From contig OY730443.1 in assembly GCA_963422705.1 (NCBI GenBank), positions 1,984,001 to 2,048,000 of the forward strand: a stretch of DNA of 64,000 bases, in the 5' to 3' direction. The stretch is from G963422705 sp963422705 (GTDB lineage: Bacteria > Poribacteria > WGA-4E > WGA-3G). The notes beneath the pieces are model-generated. The model did not search any database. It had not been told where the DNA came from and saw only the letters and a list, made by a program, of their open reading frames with translations. The translations under genes were made by a program, and so were the position numbers. How positions within the stretch are numbered: the first letter of the stretch is position 1; every line of letters starts with the position of its first letter. Shown one piece after another: positions 8,674 through 16,828 of the stretch.

Positions 8674-11397
8674 TCATCGGTTCTCGCCGGCGACGGCTGC
8701 CCGCACTTCGCGTTCAATGCTGCGCCTGTCCGCAAACCACCCCTCACACCACATCCGCTCCTCACTATCGAGCGGCAGCGTCACACTCACCGCCTGTGCG
8801 ACGTACCATATCAGCTCCTGTAAGCCGACACGCCCACGCGCCAGACGCTGTATCATCGCAGGGCGTTGGTTGTGGCGCCATAAGTGTAACACGTGATGCA
8901 GCACATCTATCAATTCATCGCTCAGTTTGGCGCTGTCGGGATTATCCGGATAGCTCCGTTCCTGCGGCCCCAGCACCCGCACCGATGCTCTCTCATGGTG
9001 GATAAAACTCCGTTCACCCCATTCATCGGCTAACTCCAGCCCAAGAGAGAGGGCGAGTTTTTTCGCGATATCGAACGGCACGGACGCCAGCCCATGTTCG
9101 CGGCGCCACCGCAGATAGAATTGCGTCAATTTTGTGCCTTCCACCCCCGCGGCCGACGCGCTATCCAACCGTTCAAGGACTTCACGGATATCGGCTATCA
9201 TCCTATCGGCGCGAATTATGGTGTCATCGTTGTCGAGAATCTCCTCGTATTTGCCAAACACCTCCAGCCCACTCCCTATCGCCGCGATGAACAGTTCCGC
9301 CCCGGAGATGCCGTAATCCCAGAGTGTGAAGAATTTCTCTTTCAGGTGAGAAGAAAGCTCTTCTTTTACATCGCTATAGAAACCGAAAGACTCACGTTCG
9401 CTTTTTCGGGCTACCATGTAGATACTCGACGCCAGCGCCGCAGAATCTAGCGCCCGAAAGCGGGATTTCATCTCCGTATCAACCGGCCAGGCAGCGGTGA
9501 TTACCAGTCCGGAATCCAGCAAGGCGTTAATCAACGTTTCCCACCCGGCTGTCGATTTGTGAGCATAGACGATGACGGCAATCCCGCCCGGTTTTAACAC
9601 GCGATACATCTCAGCAAAGGCTTTCGACAGCTCATCTTCAAAGAAGCGTTTCCCGGCTGCCAATCCGCCTTTCCGGTGTCCATACGCCACGATTTCGCCG
9701 GCTTTCGGCGTCAGCGCTGTCTCGAAGAGCTCTGGATGGAGATGCCCGACACTCCGTTTGAGCCAGACATAAAAAAAATCCGAGAGGTATGAATAAGCGA
9801 TGTTATCGTAATACGGCGGGTCCGTTATGACGGCATCGAAAGCCGCGTCCGGGTAAGGCAGCGCCGTTGCGGAGGCATTTTTTATCGCAACGGGTTTCGC
9901 GTCCATCTGCGATAGATGTTCCATCGGGCTTAAAACGGTTTTGAGTCGATTCACGGCGACACGCAACGGATTCGCTTCCGCATAACTCCAAATCATGGGG
10001 AGTACTTGTAAACTGAACAAACCGTCAATGGATTCACTTCTGTGAGCCCATCGGCAGAGGTTTGCGCCGATGTCTGCGATGCGATTTAACCAGAGTCCCA
10101 AACAGGTTGTGACGGCGCACGCGTACGCATCGTTATAATTTCCTTGCAAACGGCGTTTGCGCCCTAGGCGCGCCTGCATTTCCGTGTACGCAGCCCGGAG
10201 CTTCTCCGTGAAGGTGATGAGCGCCAGTTGTTGACGCGCGTTGAAGAGTTCACCATACGTGTTAAAGTGATAATTGGCAATCCTGTACTTTGCAGCCCCT
10301 CTTTTGATTTCGGGCATGGATTCGTCCGGCACTGGAGAAAGTCCCCAGTCGCCAGCGACACTTTCACACGTTTCAGCCAGCCGTTTTTGCGCGTGATTGA
10401 AAATTGTGACATCGTCGTCCGTGGCGAGGCGGTATCGTTTCCCGTTCCCGTCGGGATGTTCCGTCACCACGGCAATCATCCGTTCGCCCGCGGCGCCGTC
10501 TTGAAAGAGGCGGCGCGTGTCTTTTGCCGGAAATGCGCTGTGACAGAGCGGACACTTGACGATAGCCCCCGCAACGCTACCGTTGGCTGGATTAAAATCA
10601 GGCGGCATCGGTTGATACGAAGTTCCGACGATACGGAAGGCGATGTGTCCATCTTCCTCGAACGGAAAAAGCGCGATGTTCCTCTTTTTCGACAGCCAAA
10701 AGTCTTTCATTAATGGAACAGTGACGCCGCATCCCAGATTTTGACACGGCAACGTGCGCGCCCAGATATAGGCGTAGGGAATAGAACCATCGGTTTCCGG
10801 TGGATAGAAGGGTGCTAATTCAGACGTTGCCTGTTCAATCACCCAGTCGCCCCATTTTTTGACATCATCTCTCAATTGGAGTCCATACTTTTGTGGGTAT
10901 TCCAGCGTGCATTTCTGAATCAGTATCGCAACGGGGTTGATGTCACAGGAGTGTGTCTCGCATCCGAGGCGTTGTGCCTCTAACGGAAGGGAGCCTCCGC
11001 CCCCAAACGGGTCCAACACGGTAGGCGGTTTTCCGTCGTGGGATTCGAGGATATGTGCGCGTGCCTCGTTAATCGACATTGGCTCCTGGGCGGTTTCCCA
11101 CACGGCGAGAGAAGCGATGGAATTGTGTTTTTCTAGAATTAACGCATCGTTATCATCTGTTAAGGGGGGGGGGCTATCTACGAGTGCGGCGTATGCGGTG
11201 GCGCGTGAGGGGCCAAGCGGCCTGCGCGCCCACCAGATATGCGTGCCGGTGATTTGGCGCTTATTTTTATCACGGCGTCCTTGTTTGCTAACCTCTTCGA
11301 CGGGGAAGGCGACTTCAATGAGGCGTCTGTTTTTATTCACGGAGGGCTCCAGTTTTCGGGAATTTTCGTAAAGCAAAAAAAAGGGTTCTTGCGACAT
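8674..11397 (-). CDS. DUF1156 domain DNA methyltransferase (large, orphan)
   Basis: 907-residue predicted adenine-type DNA methyltransferase. The N-terminal DUF1156 region carries the conserved stretch IEVAFPVEEVSKQ and HIWWARRPLGPSRA. SAM-binding motif I is LDPFGGGGSLPLEAQRLG near residue 130. The catalytic DPPY motif (ITDPPYYDNIAY) is near 530, followed by a YRVLKPGG segment typical of Rossmann methyltransferases. A CPLCHSAF zinc-ribbon-like pair and CQNLGCG occur in the middle. In other genomes DUF1156 proteins often sit with DUF499/DUF3780 and helicase genes in defence islands. None of these are adjacent here. Codons near position 77 contain a run of ten C, described separately. The ribosome site before the ATG is weak. 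Confidence 0.85.
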   Translation of the reverse strand: MSQEPFFLLYENSRKLEPSVNKNRRLIEVAFPVEEVSKQGRRDKNKRQITGTHIWWARRPLGPSRATAYAALVDSPPPLTDDNDALILEKHNSIASLAVWETAQEPMSINEARAHILESHDGKPPTVLDPFGGGGSLPLEAQRLGCETHSCDINPVAILIQKCTLEYPQKYGLQLRDDVKKWGDWVIEQATSELAPFYPPETDGSIPYAYIWARTLPCQNLGCGVTVPLMKDFWLSKKRNIALFPFEEDGHIAFRIVGTSYQPMPPDFNPANGSVAGAIVKCPLCHSAFPAKDTRRLFQDGAAGERMIAVVTEHPDGNGKRYRLATDDDVTIFNHAQKRLAETCESVAGDWGLSPVPDESMPEIKRGAAKYRIANYHFNTYGELFNARQQLALITFTEKLRAAYTEMQARLGRKRRLQGNYNDAYACAVTTCLGLWLNRIADIGANLCRWAHRSESIDGLFSLQVLPMIWSYAEANPLRVAVNRLKTVLSPMEHLSQMDAKPVAIKNASATALPYPDAAFDAVITDPPYYDNIAYSYLSDFFYVWLKRSVGHLHPELFETALTPKAGEIVAYGHRKGGLAAGKRFFEDELSKAFAEMYRVLKPGGIAVIVYAHKSTAGWETLINALLDSGLVITAAWPVDTEMKSRFRALDSAALASSIYMVARKSERESFGFYSDVKEELSSHLKEKFFTLWDYGISGAELFIAAIGSGLEVFGKYEEILDNDDTIIRADRMIADIREVLERLDSASAAGVEGTKLTQFYLRWRREHGLASVPFDIAKKLALSLGLELADEWGERSFIHHERASVRVLGPQERSYPDNPDSAKLSDELIDVLHHVLHLWRHNQRPAMIQRLARGRVGLQELIWYVAQAVSVTLPLDSEERMWCEGWFADRRSIEREVRAAVAGENR
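11164..11173 (-). repeat. Homopolymer tract (C10 in the coding strand) inside the methyltransferase gene
   Basis: Ten consecutive G on the plus strand read as AG-C10-TTA in the coding strand, giving Ser-Pro-Pro-Pro-Leu near residue 77 of the DUF1156 methyltransferase. The gene is in frame at ten units. A gain or loss of one base would stop translation early. Confidence 0.9.
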
Positions 11398-11516
11398 GTT
11401 TTCCGTTGTGTGTATCGTACCATATCAGAATTTTTTTGTCTAACATGAAATTCCGACAAGTCCGTGCGTGCGAGAGCGTGCCGAAGGTTTCCATGTTCGA
11501 GGGACAAAAACTGCGG

Positions 11517-11545
11517 TTGTCTTTTATTTTAAGATGTGTTAAAAT
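11517..11545 (+). promoter_or_regulatory. Predicted sigma70 promoter for citramalate synthase
   Basis: TTGTCT, a 17-base spacer, then TAAAAT, ending 44 bases upstream of the chosen ATG at 11589. The position between the divergent methyltransferase and this gene supports it. Confidence 0.6.
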
Positions 11546-11588
11546 ATTGTCATCTCACACTCTGGCTAAGGAGACACCGATTTTCAAA

Positions 11589-13162
11589 ATGGTTGAATTT
11601 TATGACACAACACTTAGGGATGGGAGCCAGGCGGAAGGCGTAGCGTTTTCGGTTGAAGATAAACTCATCATCATAGAAGCATTGGACGGGTTGGGGCTCC
11701 GCTATATTGAAGGGGGTTACCCTGCTTCCAATCCGAAAGATAGAGAGTTCTTTAAGCGTTCACAAGACTTAGTGCTAAAAAATGCAACGGTTGTTCCGTT
11801 CGGGAGTACGCGTTACCCTACCTATTCGCCTGATGAAGATGCGAACCTGTTGGCGCTTCTTGAGACGGGCGCGGGTACGGTAACGATTTTCGGTAAAAGT
11901 TGGCGTCTGCATGCGACAGATGTGCTGCGGGTAACTGCGGGTGAGAATTTGGCGCTGATTGAGAGCTCTGTGAAGTATCTAGTCGATAATGGGCGCGATG
12001 TAATTTACGATGCGGAGCATTTTTTCGATGGGTATGCCGATGATGCTTGTTACGCACTGGAGACGTTAGGTGCGGCGGCGTCAGGTGGTGCGAAATGCGT
12101 GGTGCTGTGTGATACCAACGGTGGGCGTCTGCCATTGGAAATCCAGGAGGTGTGAGGGCAGCAATAGACGCAGTGTCCTTGCCTGTCGGTATCCATGCGC
12201 ATAACGATGCGGGGATGGGTTCTGCGAATTCCGTATTGGCTGTACAAGCGGGTGCTACGCAGGTACAAGGCACCTTCAACGGCTACGGCGAACGTTGTGG
12301 AAATGCGAATCTTGCCTCCATCATTCCGACAATTCAACTCAAGTTAGGGATAGCATGTCTGACTGTTCACCAATTGCAAGCGTTGACAAGCGTTTCGCGG
12401 TTGATAAGCGAGTTAGCGAACCTGCCGCATGACGAGCGTCAACCGTACGTTGGGCGTTCTGCGTTTGCCCATAAAGGCGGTTTACACACAGATGCCATCC
12501 GTAAAAATCGGTTAACCTACGAACATATTGAACCGGAGCGGGTTGGGAACACGCAACGGATTCTCATCTCGGAGCAGGCGGGCCGGGGGACAATTATTAA
12601 AAAGATTGAGAAGGCTTACCCGAATTACGATAAGAATTCGCCTGAGGTGCGCGAACTCTTTGCGAAACTTAAATCAGCGGAACAAGAGGGATATCAGTAT
12701 GAGGCGGCAGAAGCGTCTTTTGAGCTTCTCACGCGCCGGTTCTTTAACGGCCGCGATGCTTTTTTTCGGCAGCCCGGTTTTCGCGTCATTGTCGAGAAAT
12801 TCGGTGACACGGTACTGCGTTCCGAAGCGACTGTAAAAGTGATGACACCGGAAGGTGTGACACTGCACACCGCAGCGGATGGCGATGGGCCTGTTAACGC
12901 ACTAGATGCGGCACTTCGTAAGGCATTAGAGCAGTTCTATCCTTCGCTAGAGGTTGTTCGACTGATGGATTACAAGGTGCGGGTGCTAGATACGAAAGGA
13001 GGAACCGGGTCAAAAATCCGCGTGCTGATTGAGTCCACCGACGGAGAGATTACCTGGAGAACTGTGGGTGTTTCAGACAATATCATCTCTGCTAGCTGCG
13101 AGGCGCTGATAGACAGTTTCGAGTACAAACTCTATAAAGACAAGACGACAGCGGAAAGTTAG
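11589..13162 (+). CDS. cimA: Citramalate synthase, interrupted by one -1 frameshift
   Basis: Condenses pyruvate and acetyl-CoA to citramalate, the threonine-independent entry to isoleucine. The N-terminal part has YDTTLRDGSQAEGV, the LeuA-like catalytic site, and VVLCDTNGG. The second part has GIHAHNDAGMGSANS (HxH metal ligands), GTFNGYGERCGNANL, AFAHKGGLHTDA and a C-terminal LeuA regulatory domain with DYKVRVLD. The two parts lie in different frames. Frame one ends TGA at 12153-12155. Re-reading base 12152 (GTG then GTG AGG) restores EIQEVVRAAI, matching the family pattern, so one G is missing or translation slips. The four-base GTGA overlap could also allow coupled restart. The start at 11589 follows AAGGAG about 15 bases away. 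It is followed by a zinc-ribbon ORF on the same strand. Confidence 0.9.
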
Positions 13163-13194
13163 TCAAATTTACGCGTGCGATTTGGAGGGACATC

Positions 13195-13755
13195 ATGGGG
13201 GATTTCCGGCAAATTCAAAAAGCGGCTGAGGGATTGATTGCTCTCTGCGAAAAGGAAAAACTGGCGAGGACAGACAAAGAAAAGATGTTGTTGCTTCATG
13301 CCGACATTTTTACCGGTATCGAAAAACTGAGCGAGTGCGAATTTTGTGGCGCGATTAGCGATGTCATTGCTACGATAACACTCACGGCGGTAACAGCGAA
13401 GTTATGCAAAGCGTGCGGCGTTAAAGCATTAGAAGCCGGGAAAATCCAGTCACCCACAAAAAGGGTATCGCGAAAACAGACGCGGCGTGCCAAAATCGCT
13501 AAAACGGCATCCCCGTCCAAACCGCCCGCCAAAAAATCAGAGAATCTGGCGGCTTTACATGTCCGTGTTGAGGAACAGACAGGAATAAAAAAAGCGGATG
13601 TCAAACGTTTACATAAAATTCTAACCGATATTGCAACGCCGATGAACCGGGAACATACGCTCACCTATGTACAACGCGAAGTCGACATCGCTAAACTAAA
13701 GGTTGAAGCGGATACATTGGAAAAAGCCGTTGAAATCTTGATGGCACCCCGTTAA
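13195..13755 (+). CDS. Hypothetical protein with a CxxC...CxxC zinc-ribbon-like module
   Basis: 186 residues, no recognised family. Residues 45-75 contain CEFCGA and CKACGV, spaced about 30 apart like a four-cysteine metal site. Residues 85-120 are strongly basic and low complexity (KRVSRKQTRRAK, PSKPPAKK), a possible nucleic-acid-binding linker. The C-terminal 65 residues are helical with charged heptads. The ATG is preceded by GGAGGG at a good distance, so the gene is probably real. It follows citramalate synthase by 32 bp, so it may be cotranscribed. Function is unknown. Confidence 0.65.
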   Translation: MGDFRQIQKAAEGLIALCEKEKLARTDKEKMLLLHADIFTGIEKLSECEFCGAISDVIATITLTAVTAKLCKACGVKALEAGKIQSPTKRVSRKQTRRAKIAKTASPSKPPAKKSENLAALHVRVEEQTGIKKADVKRLHKILTDIATPMNREHTLTYVQREVDIAKLKVEADTLEKAVEILMAPR

Positions 13756-13846
13756 TCTTTGCCACACGTTATCTGGTATTAAACGCGCTCAAAATTTCGC
13801 GCCCGCCACAAATTTTCCTCAAAGACGTTAGCGTGGAAAATGTAAT

Positions 13847-13875
13847 TTGACAAATCTGCTTCTATATGGTATTAT
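13847..13875 (+). promoter_or_regulatory. Predicted sigma70 promoter for the ferredoxin gene
   Basis: TTGACA, a 17-base spacer, then TATTAT, about 130 bases before the ferredoxin start. This is a near-consensus pair. Confidence 0.65.
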
Positions 13876-14006
13876 TTTTATGTCCCTGAATCGTAACTCA
13901 GCAGACAATCTGTTTTTCGCAATTCAGAGTGCAGCTGCCTGCAACTTTGACAATATTTACGACAAGTCATGCTAAAGGAATTCAAGAAGAAAGGAGTGCT
14001 TCGCAA

Positions 14007-14264
14007 ATGACGTATGTAATTTGTGAACCCTGCATTGACGTTAAAGATAGCGCATGCGTTGACGTATGCCCCGTTGACTGCATACACCCATTGCCGGATG
14101 CCGAAGAGTTTGAAAATGACAACCAGCTCTACATCGATCCGGAGGAATGCATCGATTGTGGCGTATGTGAGCCCGAATGCCCCGTGGAAGCCATCTTCAT
14201 GGAAGAAGATGTTCCCGAAGAGTGGGAAGAATTTATAGAAATCAATGCCGAATACTTTGAGTAA
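14007..14264 (+). CDS. fdxA: Seven-iron ferredoxin ([3Fe-4S][4Fe-4S], FdxA type)
   Basis: 85-residue electron carrier. The first cluster region is C-x7-C-x3-CP (CIDVKDSACVDVCP), the pattern that binds a 3Fe-4S centre in Azotobacter-type ferredoxin I. The second is CIDCGVCEPECPVEAI for the 4Fe-4S centre. The acidic C-terminal tail with EDVPEEWEEFIEINAE matches the family. The ATG at 14007 has AAGGAG upstream at good spacing. It could supply oxidoreductases such as the indolepyruvate enzyme at the left edge, but that link is only inference. Confidence 0.93.
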   Translation: MTYVICEPCIDVKDSACVDVCPVDCIHPLPDAEEFENDNQLYIDPEECIDCGVCEPECPVEAIFMEEDVPEEWEEFIEINAEYFE

Positions 14265-14385
14265 AATAGAATAATAAAGAGGGCAAACGGTTGTTAGTTT
14301 GGAATACTTTTCTCCGGATAGCAAAAGGCAGCCGTTTGAACTCTTCTAACTATCAAAGCCAGATTTGTCTCGGAGGAGAAGTCCT

Positions 14386-14481
14386 ATGGGTGTTCACATT
14401 CATGGTTCGGCACCGACTCAAATCAAAAGGGCAATGCATCTCTTATTGATATGCAGGACGTTAGGTGCCGCTCTTCTCTAG
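14386..14481 (+). CDS. Possible 31-residue small protein
   Basis: Short ORF starting MGVHIHGSAPTQIK and ending in a hydrophobic stretch (LLLICRTLGAALL). A strong GGAGGAG sits 8 bases before the ATG, which is why it is listed. No homology is recognised. It may be a membrane-associated small protein or a decayed gene start. It lies between the ferredoxin gene and the converging YkgJ gene. Confidence 0.3.
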   Translation: MGVHIHGSAPTQIKRAMHLLLICRTLGAALL

Positions 14482-14504
14482 AACGATGGGAACGGTAGCG
14501 GAAT

Positions 14505-15119
14505 TTATCCGTTTGACTCTTTACGAGCGTTTCCGAACGAGGAGAGCAGTCTGGCAACCACATAGCAGTTCGGTTCTTTTTGTTTCTGTCCTAACTCCTT
14601 GCTAAGCGTTTGGCATTGCGCCCAATAGCGCGTGTAATTGAGCGGTTTAAAACGTTTTCTTTTCCCGATGAAGGTTTTTGGACAGCAAGCTAATTCATTT
14701 CCATTGTGCAGTGGATACCCCCAGATACGGCAGATGACAGGGCGGTGTTCATAAACGGCACAAACCCCTCCGATAAGCATAGGGCATTCGCCTTCAGGCT
14801 TGCCTTTTACCACCGCAACCGCGTCCATGCTTACCTGCGGTTTCATATTTTCAAGCGTGTAGCCTTGAGATTCTAGCAGCTGAATAGTTCGTTCCGCTTT
14901 TTGGCGGATATGTATCCGTAGCTGTAAAGGCAGTGCCTCTAAACCGCGTGTCAAGTCGCGTGCCTCAATCTCACTGATTGCCATGGTTGCCGTATTTTTA
15001 CAACATGAAAAGCAGTTTTCGGGGCAAGGGGATGTACCATATTCTACGCGTAACCGCTGAATTTCTTTTGTAATTTCGCTGATGAGTTCCTCATAAGTTT
15101 GCATAATAGATATTAGCAT
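14505..15119 (-). CDS. YkgJ-family cysteine cluster protein
   Basis: 204 residues. The cysteine motif CPENCFSCCKNT near residue 35 and the later CPMLIGGVCAVYEHRPVICR match the YkgJ/UPF0153 family, thought to bind an iron-sulfur cluster or zinc. The biochemical role is not established. The start could be the first ATG at 15119 or the one five codons later; neither has a clear ribosome site. It is followed upstream on the same strand by the cold-shock domain protein gene. Confidence 0.82.
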   Translation of the reverse strand: MLISIMQTYEELISEITKEIQRLRVEYGTSPCPENCFSCCKNTATMAISEIEARDLTRGLEALPLQLRIHIRQKAERTIQLLESQGYTLENMKPQVSMDAVAVVKGKPEGECPMLIGGVCAVYEHRPVICRIWGYPLHNGNELACCPKTFIGKRKRFKPLNYTRYWAQCQTLSKELGQKQKEPNCYVVARLLSSFGNARKESNG

Positions 15120-15146
15120 TGTCCCAACGCGGGTGAGGTTTATGGA

Positions 15147-16082
15147 CTAAACAACCTTGAAAGCGTAAAGTGCATGCTGAAAGACAACAACTTTGGCACC
15201 ATTATTTAAAATCAATTTGATTTCATAAGGACTTACCCAGTCTACAAGCCCGCGAAATATCTCACCTTCCCGGAGTGTCACTTGAATCTGTTCACCATTT
15301 TTCCGCGCATTCTGCACCGCGGCTGCATCCAGACGATATCCGTCCTCGTCCGGCAGCAGCGTAATCAAGTTTTGTACCTTAACAGCCTCATCAATTTCCA
15401 CGGACACCTGAACTTTTTCTGCATCTACATCTTTATAGCAGTATTTAACATCTGTTTTGGAGATAACCTGTTCCTTCCCATTACTCTTAAGGGTTAAACT
15501 TGTCAGCGTCATTTCCAAGACGATAGCGGGAAGTTGTACGTGGGTATATAAAGCGAAGAACATCGAGGTTTCAAAATTAATCTGCTTTAGGATGTACAAG
15601 TCACCGAAGCTAAGTTGTTTGGAGTGTGGCTCAATTGGTTGTAGTGATGACATTGCTCCGCGGGGTTCCTGCTGTTCCACATTTCTTGTCCTTGCTAGCG
15701 TGTCTGTTCTCAGATGGCTGTGAGGCTTAGCTTCGCTCCGGAAGCGGGTTGAGCTCTTTTCTACACGGGCGGTAGGTACATTTTCTTCGGCGAGAAATTG
15801 CCCTTGGCTTGGAAAACCTGAGTACCCGCGCGGGATAATCGCTTTTCCTTGTCGTAGCCATCGCCGTTCCGTCGGTGTCAGCAAAATTTCAACATTTTGC
15901 GCCACCAATCCCTTTTCCCCTTCAACGATATTATATTTCACCCGTTGCCCGACGCGCAGTTCCTCGTAATCCGGATGCTTTATTGATGAATTGTGTAAGA
16001 ACACATCCGTATCACTGCTATCTTGGGCGATAAATCCGAATCCTTTGTCGAAATTGTAATACTTAATCCGTCCTGTAGGCAT
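15147..16082 (-). CDS. Cold-shock domain protein fused to two Hfq/Sm-like modules
   Basis: 311-residue predicted RNA-binding protein. Residues 1-68 are a complete cold-shock domain with RNP1 (KGFGFI) and RNP2 (DVFLHNSSI). A basic, proline-rich linker follows. Residues about 172-217 look like an Hfq/Sm module ending VISKTDVKYCY. Residues about 264-311 are a second one, with QIQVTLREGEIFRGLVDW, then VVVFQHALYAFKV, where FQHA stands in for the Hfq signature YKHA. The Hfq comparison is my reading of the pattern, not a search result. I chose the ATG at 16082 because AGGAG lies 6 bases upstream and the cold-shock domain begins there; the longer ORF adds 14 residues without support. It could act as an RNA chaperone. 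Confidence 0.75.
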   Translation of the reverse strand: MPTGRIKYYNFDKGFGFIAQDSSDTDVFLHNSSIKHPDYEELRVGQRVKYNIVEGEKGLVAQNVEILLTPTERRWLRQGKAIIPRGYSGFPSQGQFLAEENVPTARVEKSSTRFRSEAKPHSHLRTDTLARTRNVEQQEPRGAMSSLQPIEPHSKQLSFGDLYILKQINFETSMFFALYTHVQLPAIVLEMTLTSLTLKSNGKEQVISKTDVKYCYKDVDAEKVQVSVEIDEAVKVQNLITLLPDEDGYRLDAAAVQNARKNGEQIQVTLREGEIFRGLVDWVSPYEIKLILNNGAKVVVFQHALYAFKVV

Positions 16083-16324
16083 TGTCTGCTCCTGAAAATC
16101 ATCATAAGACGCGGTTTTCTGCAATTCAAAAAGCGTTACCGCTCGCGTTGCGGAACAAGCAGTGAATTAAATTAAGAAACCGAGATGCTACAATATAGAC
16201 ACCGGATTCCCTGTCAGGACAGGAAACTACGCCAAGGCATGTGCTAGTTAACAGGCTGATGGCACAATATAGAGGGTTTCTCTTGACACAAGGCCCGTTC
16301 CATTGTAAAATGACATATGTAAGA

Positions 16325-16600
16325 TGACATACGTCCCCGCATCAATTCTGCGGGTTTTTTTATTGCTTTTAGAAACATTCCTTGGGGTTAAGCCAAGGCA
16401 ACGGGGACTTCTAAACGAAGGGCCAATGTCGGTACCATGTCCGCTACTACAGGGACACCTGAGTGGCCCTGATACTTTTGTTTCATATTGATTGCCCCTC
16501 ACACCGTTGCGGTGATATTGAAATCTGCATTGACAGGTGTCGTTTCGATTTGTCGGTTTCTTTCAGCTTCTACATTGCGGACAGGTTTGAGACGTATATG
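16325..16600 (-). mobile_element. Decayed IS200/IS605-type element: tnpB 3' end plus right end
   Basis: The stretch carries the last part of a tnpB gene and, beyond its stop, a right-end region that lines up with the element at 20.1-22.0 kb. Shared features are AGGAATGTT, an A-rich spacer, a stable hairpin (CCCGCA/TGCGGG at 16335-16355) in place of CCC/GGG, and the terminal TATGTCA. No left end or tnpA is visible. The neighbouring 16083-16324 and 16600-16828 contain no gene. Confidence 0.7.
16388..16600 (-). pseudogene. tnpB remnant (C-terminal zinc finger and RuvC-III region)
   Basis: Reading the minus strand gives YTSQTCPQC, an in-frame TGA, then DTCQCRFQYHRNGV, a frameshift, and GAINMKQKYQGHSGVPVV, ending EVPVALA and TAA at 16388. 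This aligns along its length with the end of the TnpB at 20650-21912 (YTSQTCPKC ... GAINIRGKYLGHFGVPVV). At least one stop and one frameshift disrupt it, so it cannot make a protein. Confidence 0.75.
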
Positions 16601-16707
16601 CCTGCCTTACCACGTGTCGATTCATCGCATACATAGTTAGCGTAACATCCGCAGGTTTTACCAATTGGTAAGGTATCCACGTTATTAATTTGTTAACTAC
16701 CTCGCCA

Positions 16708-16749
16708 TAACGCCTTTGGCTTGATAAATAACGCCTTTGGCTTGATAAA
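16708..16749. repeat. 21-bp tandem repeat, two copies
   Basis: The 21-base unit TAACGCCTTTGGCTTGATAAA occurs twice without a gap, in non-coding DNA between the LRR-dockerin gene and the decayed tnpB. A shorter GAAAACGGCC is also repeated just after it. No function is evident. Confidence 0.7.
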
Positions 16750-16828
16750 TAGCGTCTGCCGTCGGTGAAAACGGCCGGCGCCGAACTTGAAAACGGCCAG
16801 TGCCTTCAGGATAAAACTCCGAAGACTG

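Noticed and set aside
16335..16362. Stem CCCGCA/TGCGGG followed by seven T, looking like a plus-strand intrinsic terminator
   Set aside because: Its flanks align with the right end of IS element 1 on the other strand, so it is better explained as the end hairpin of a decayed element. No plus-strand gene lies before it.
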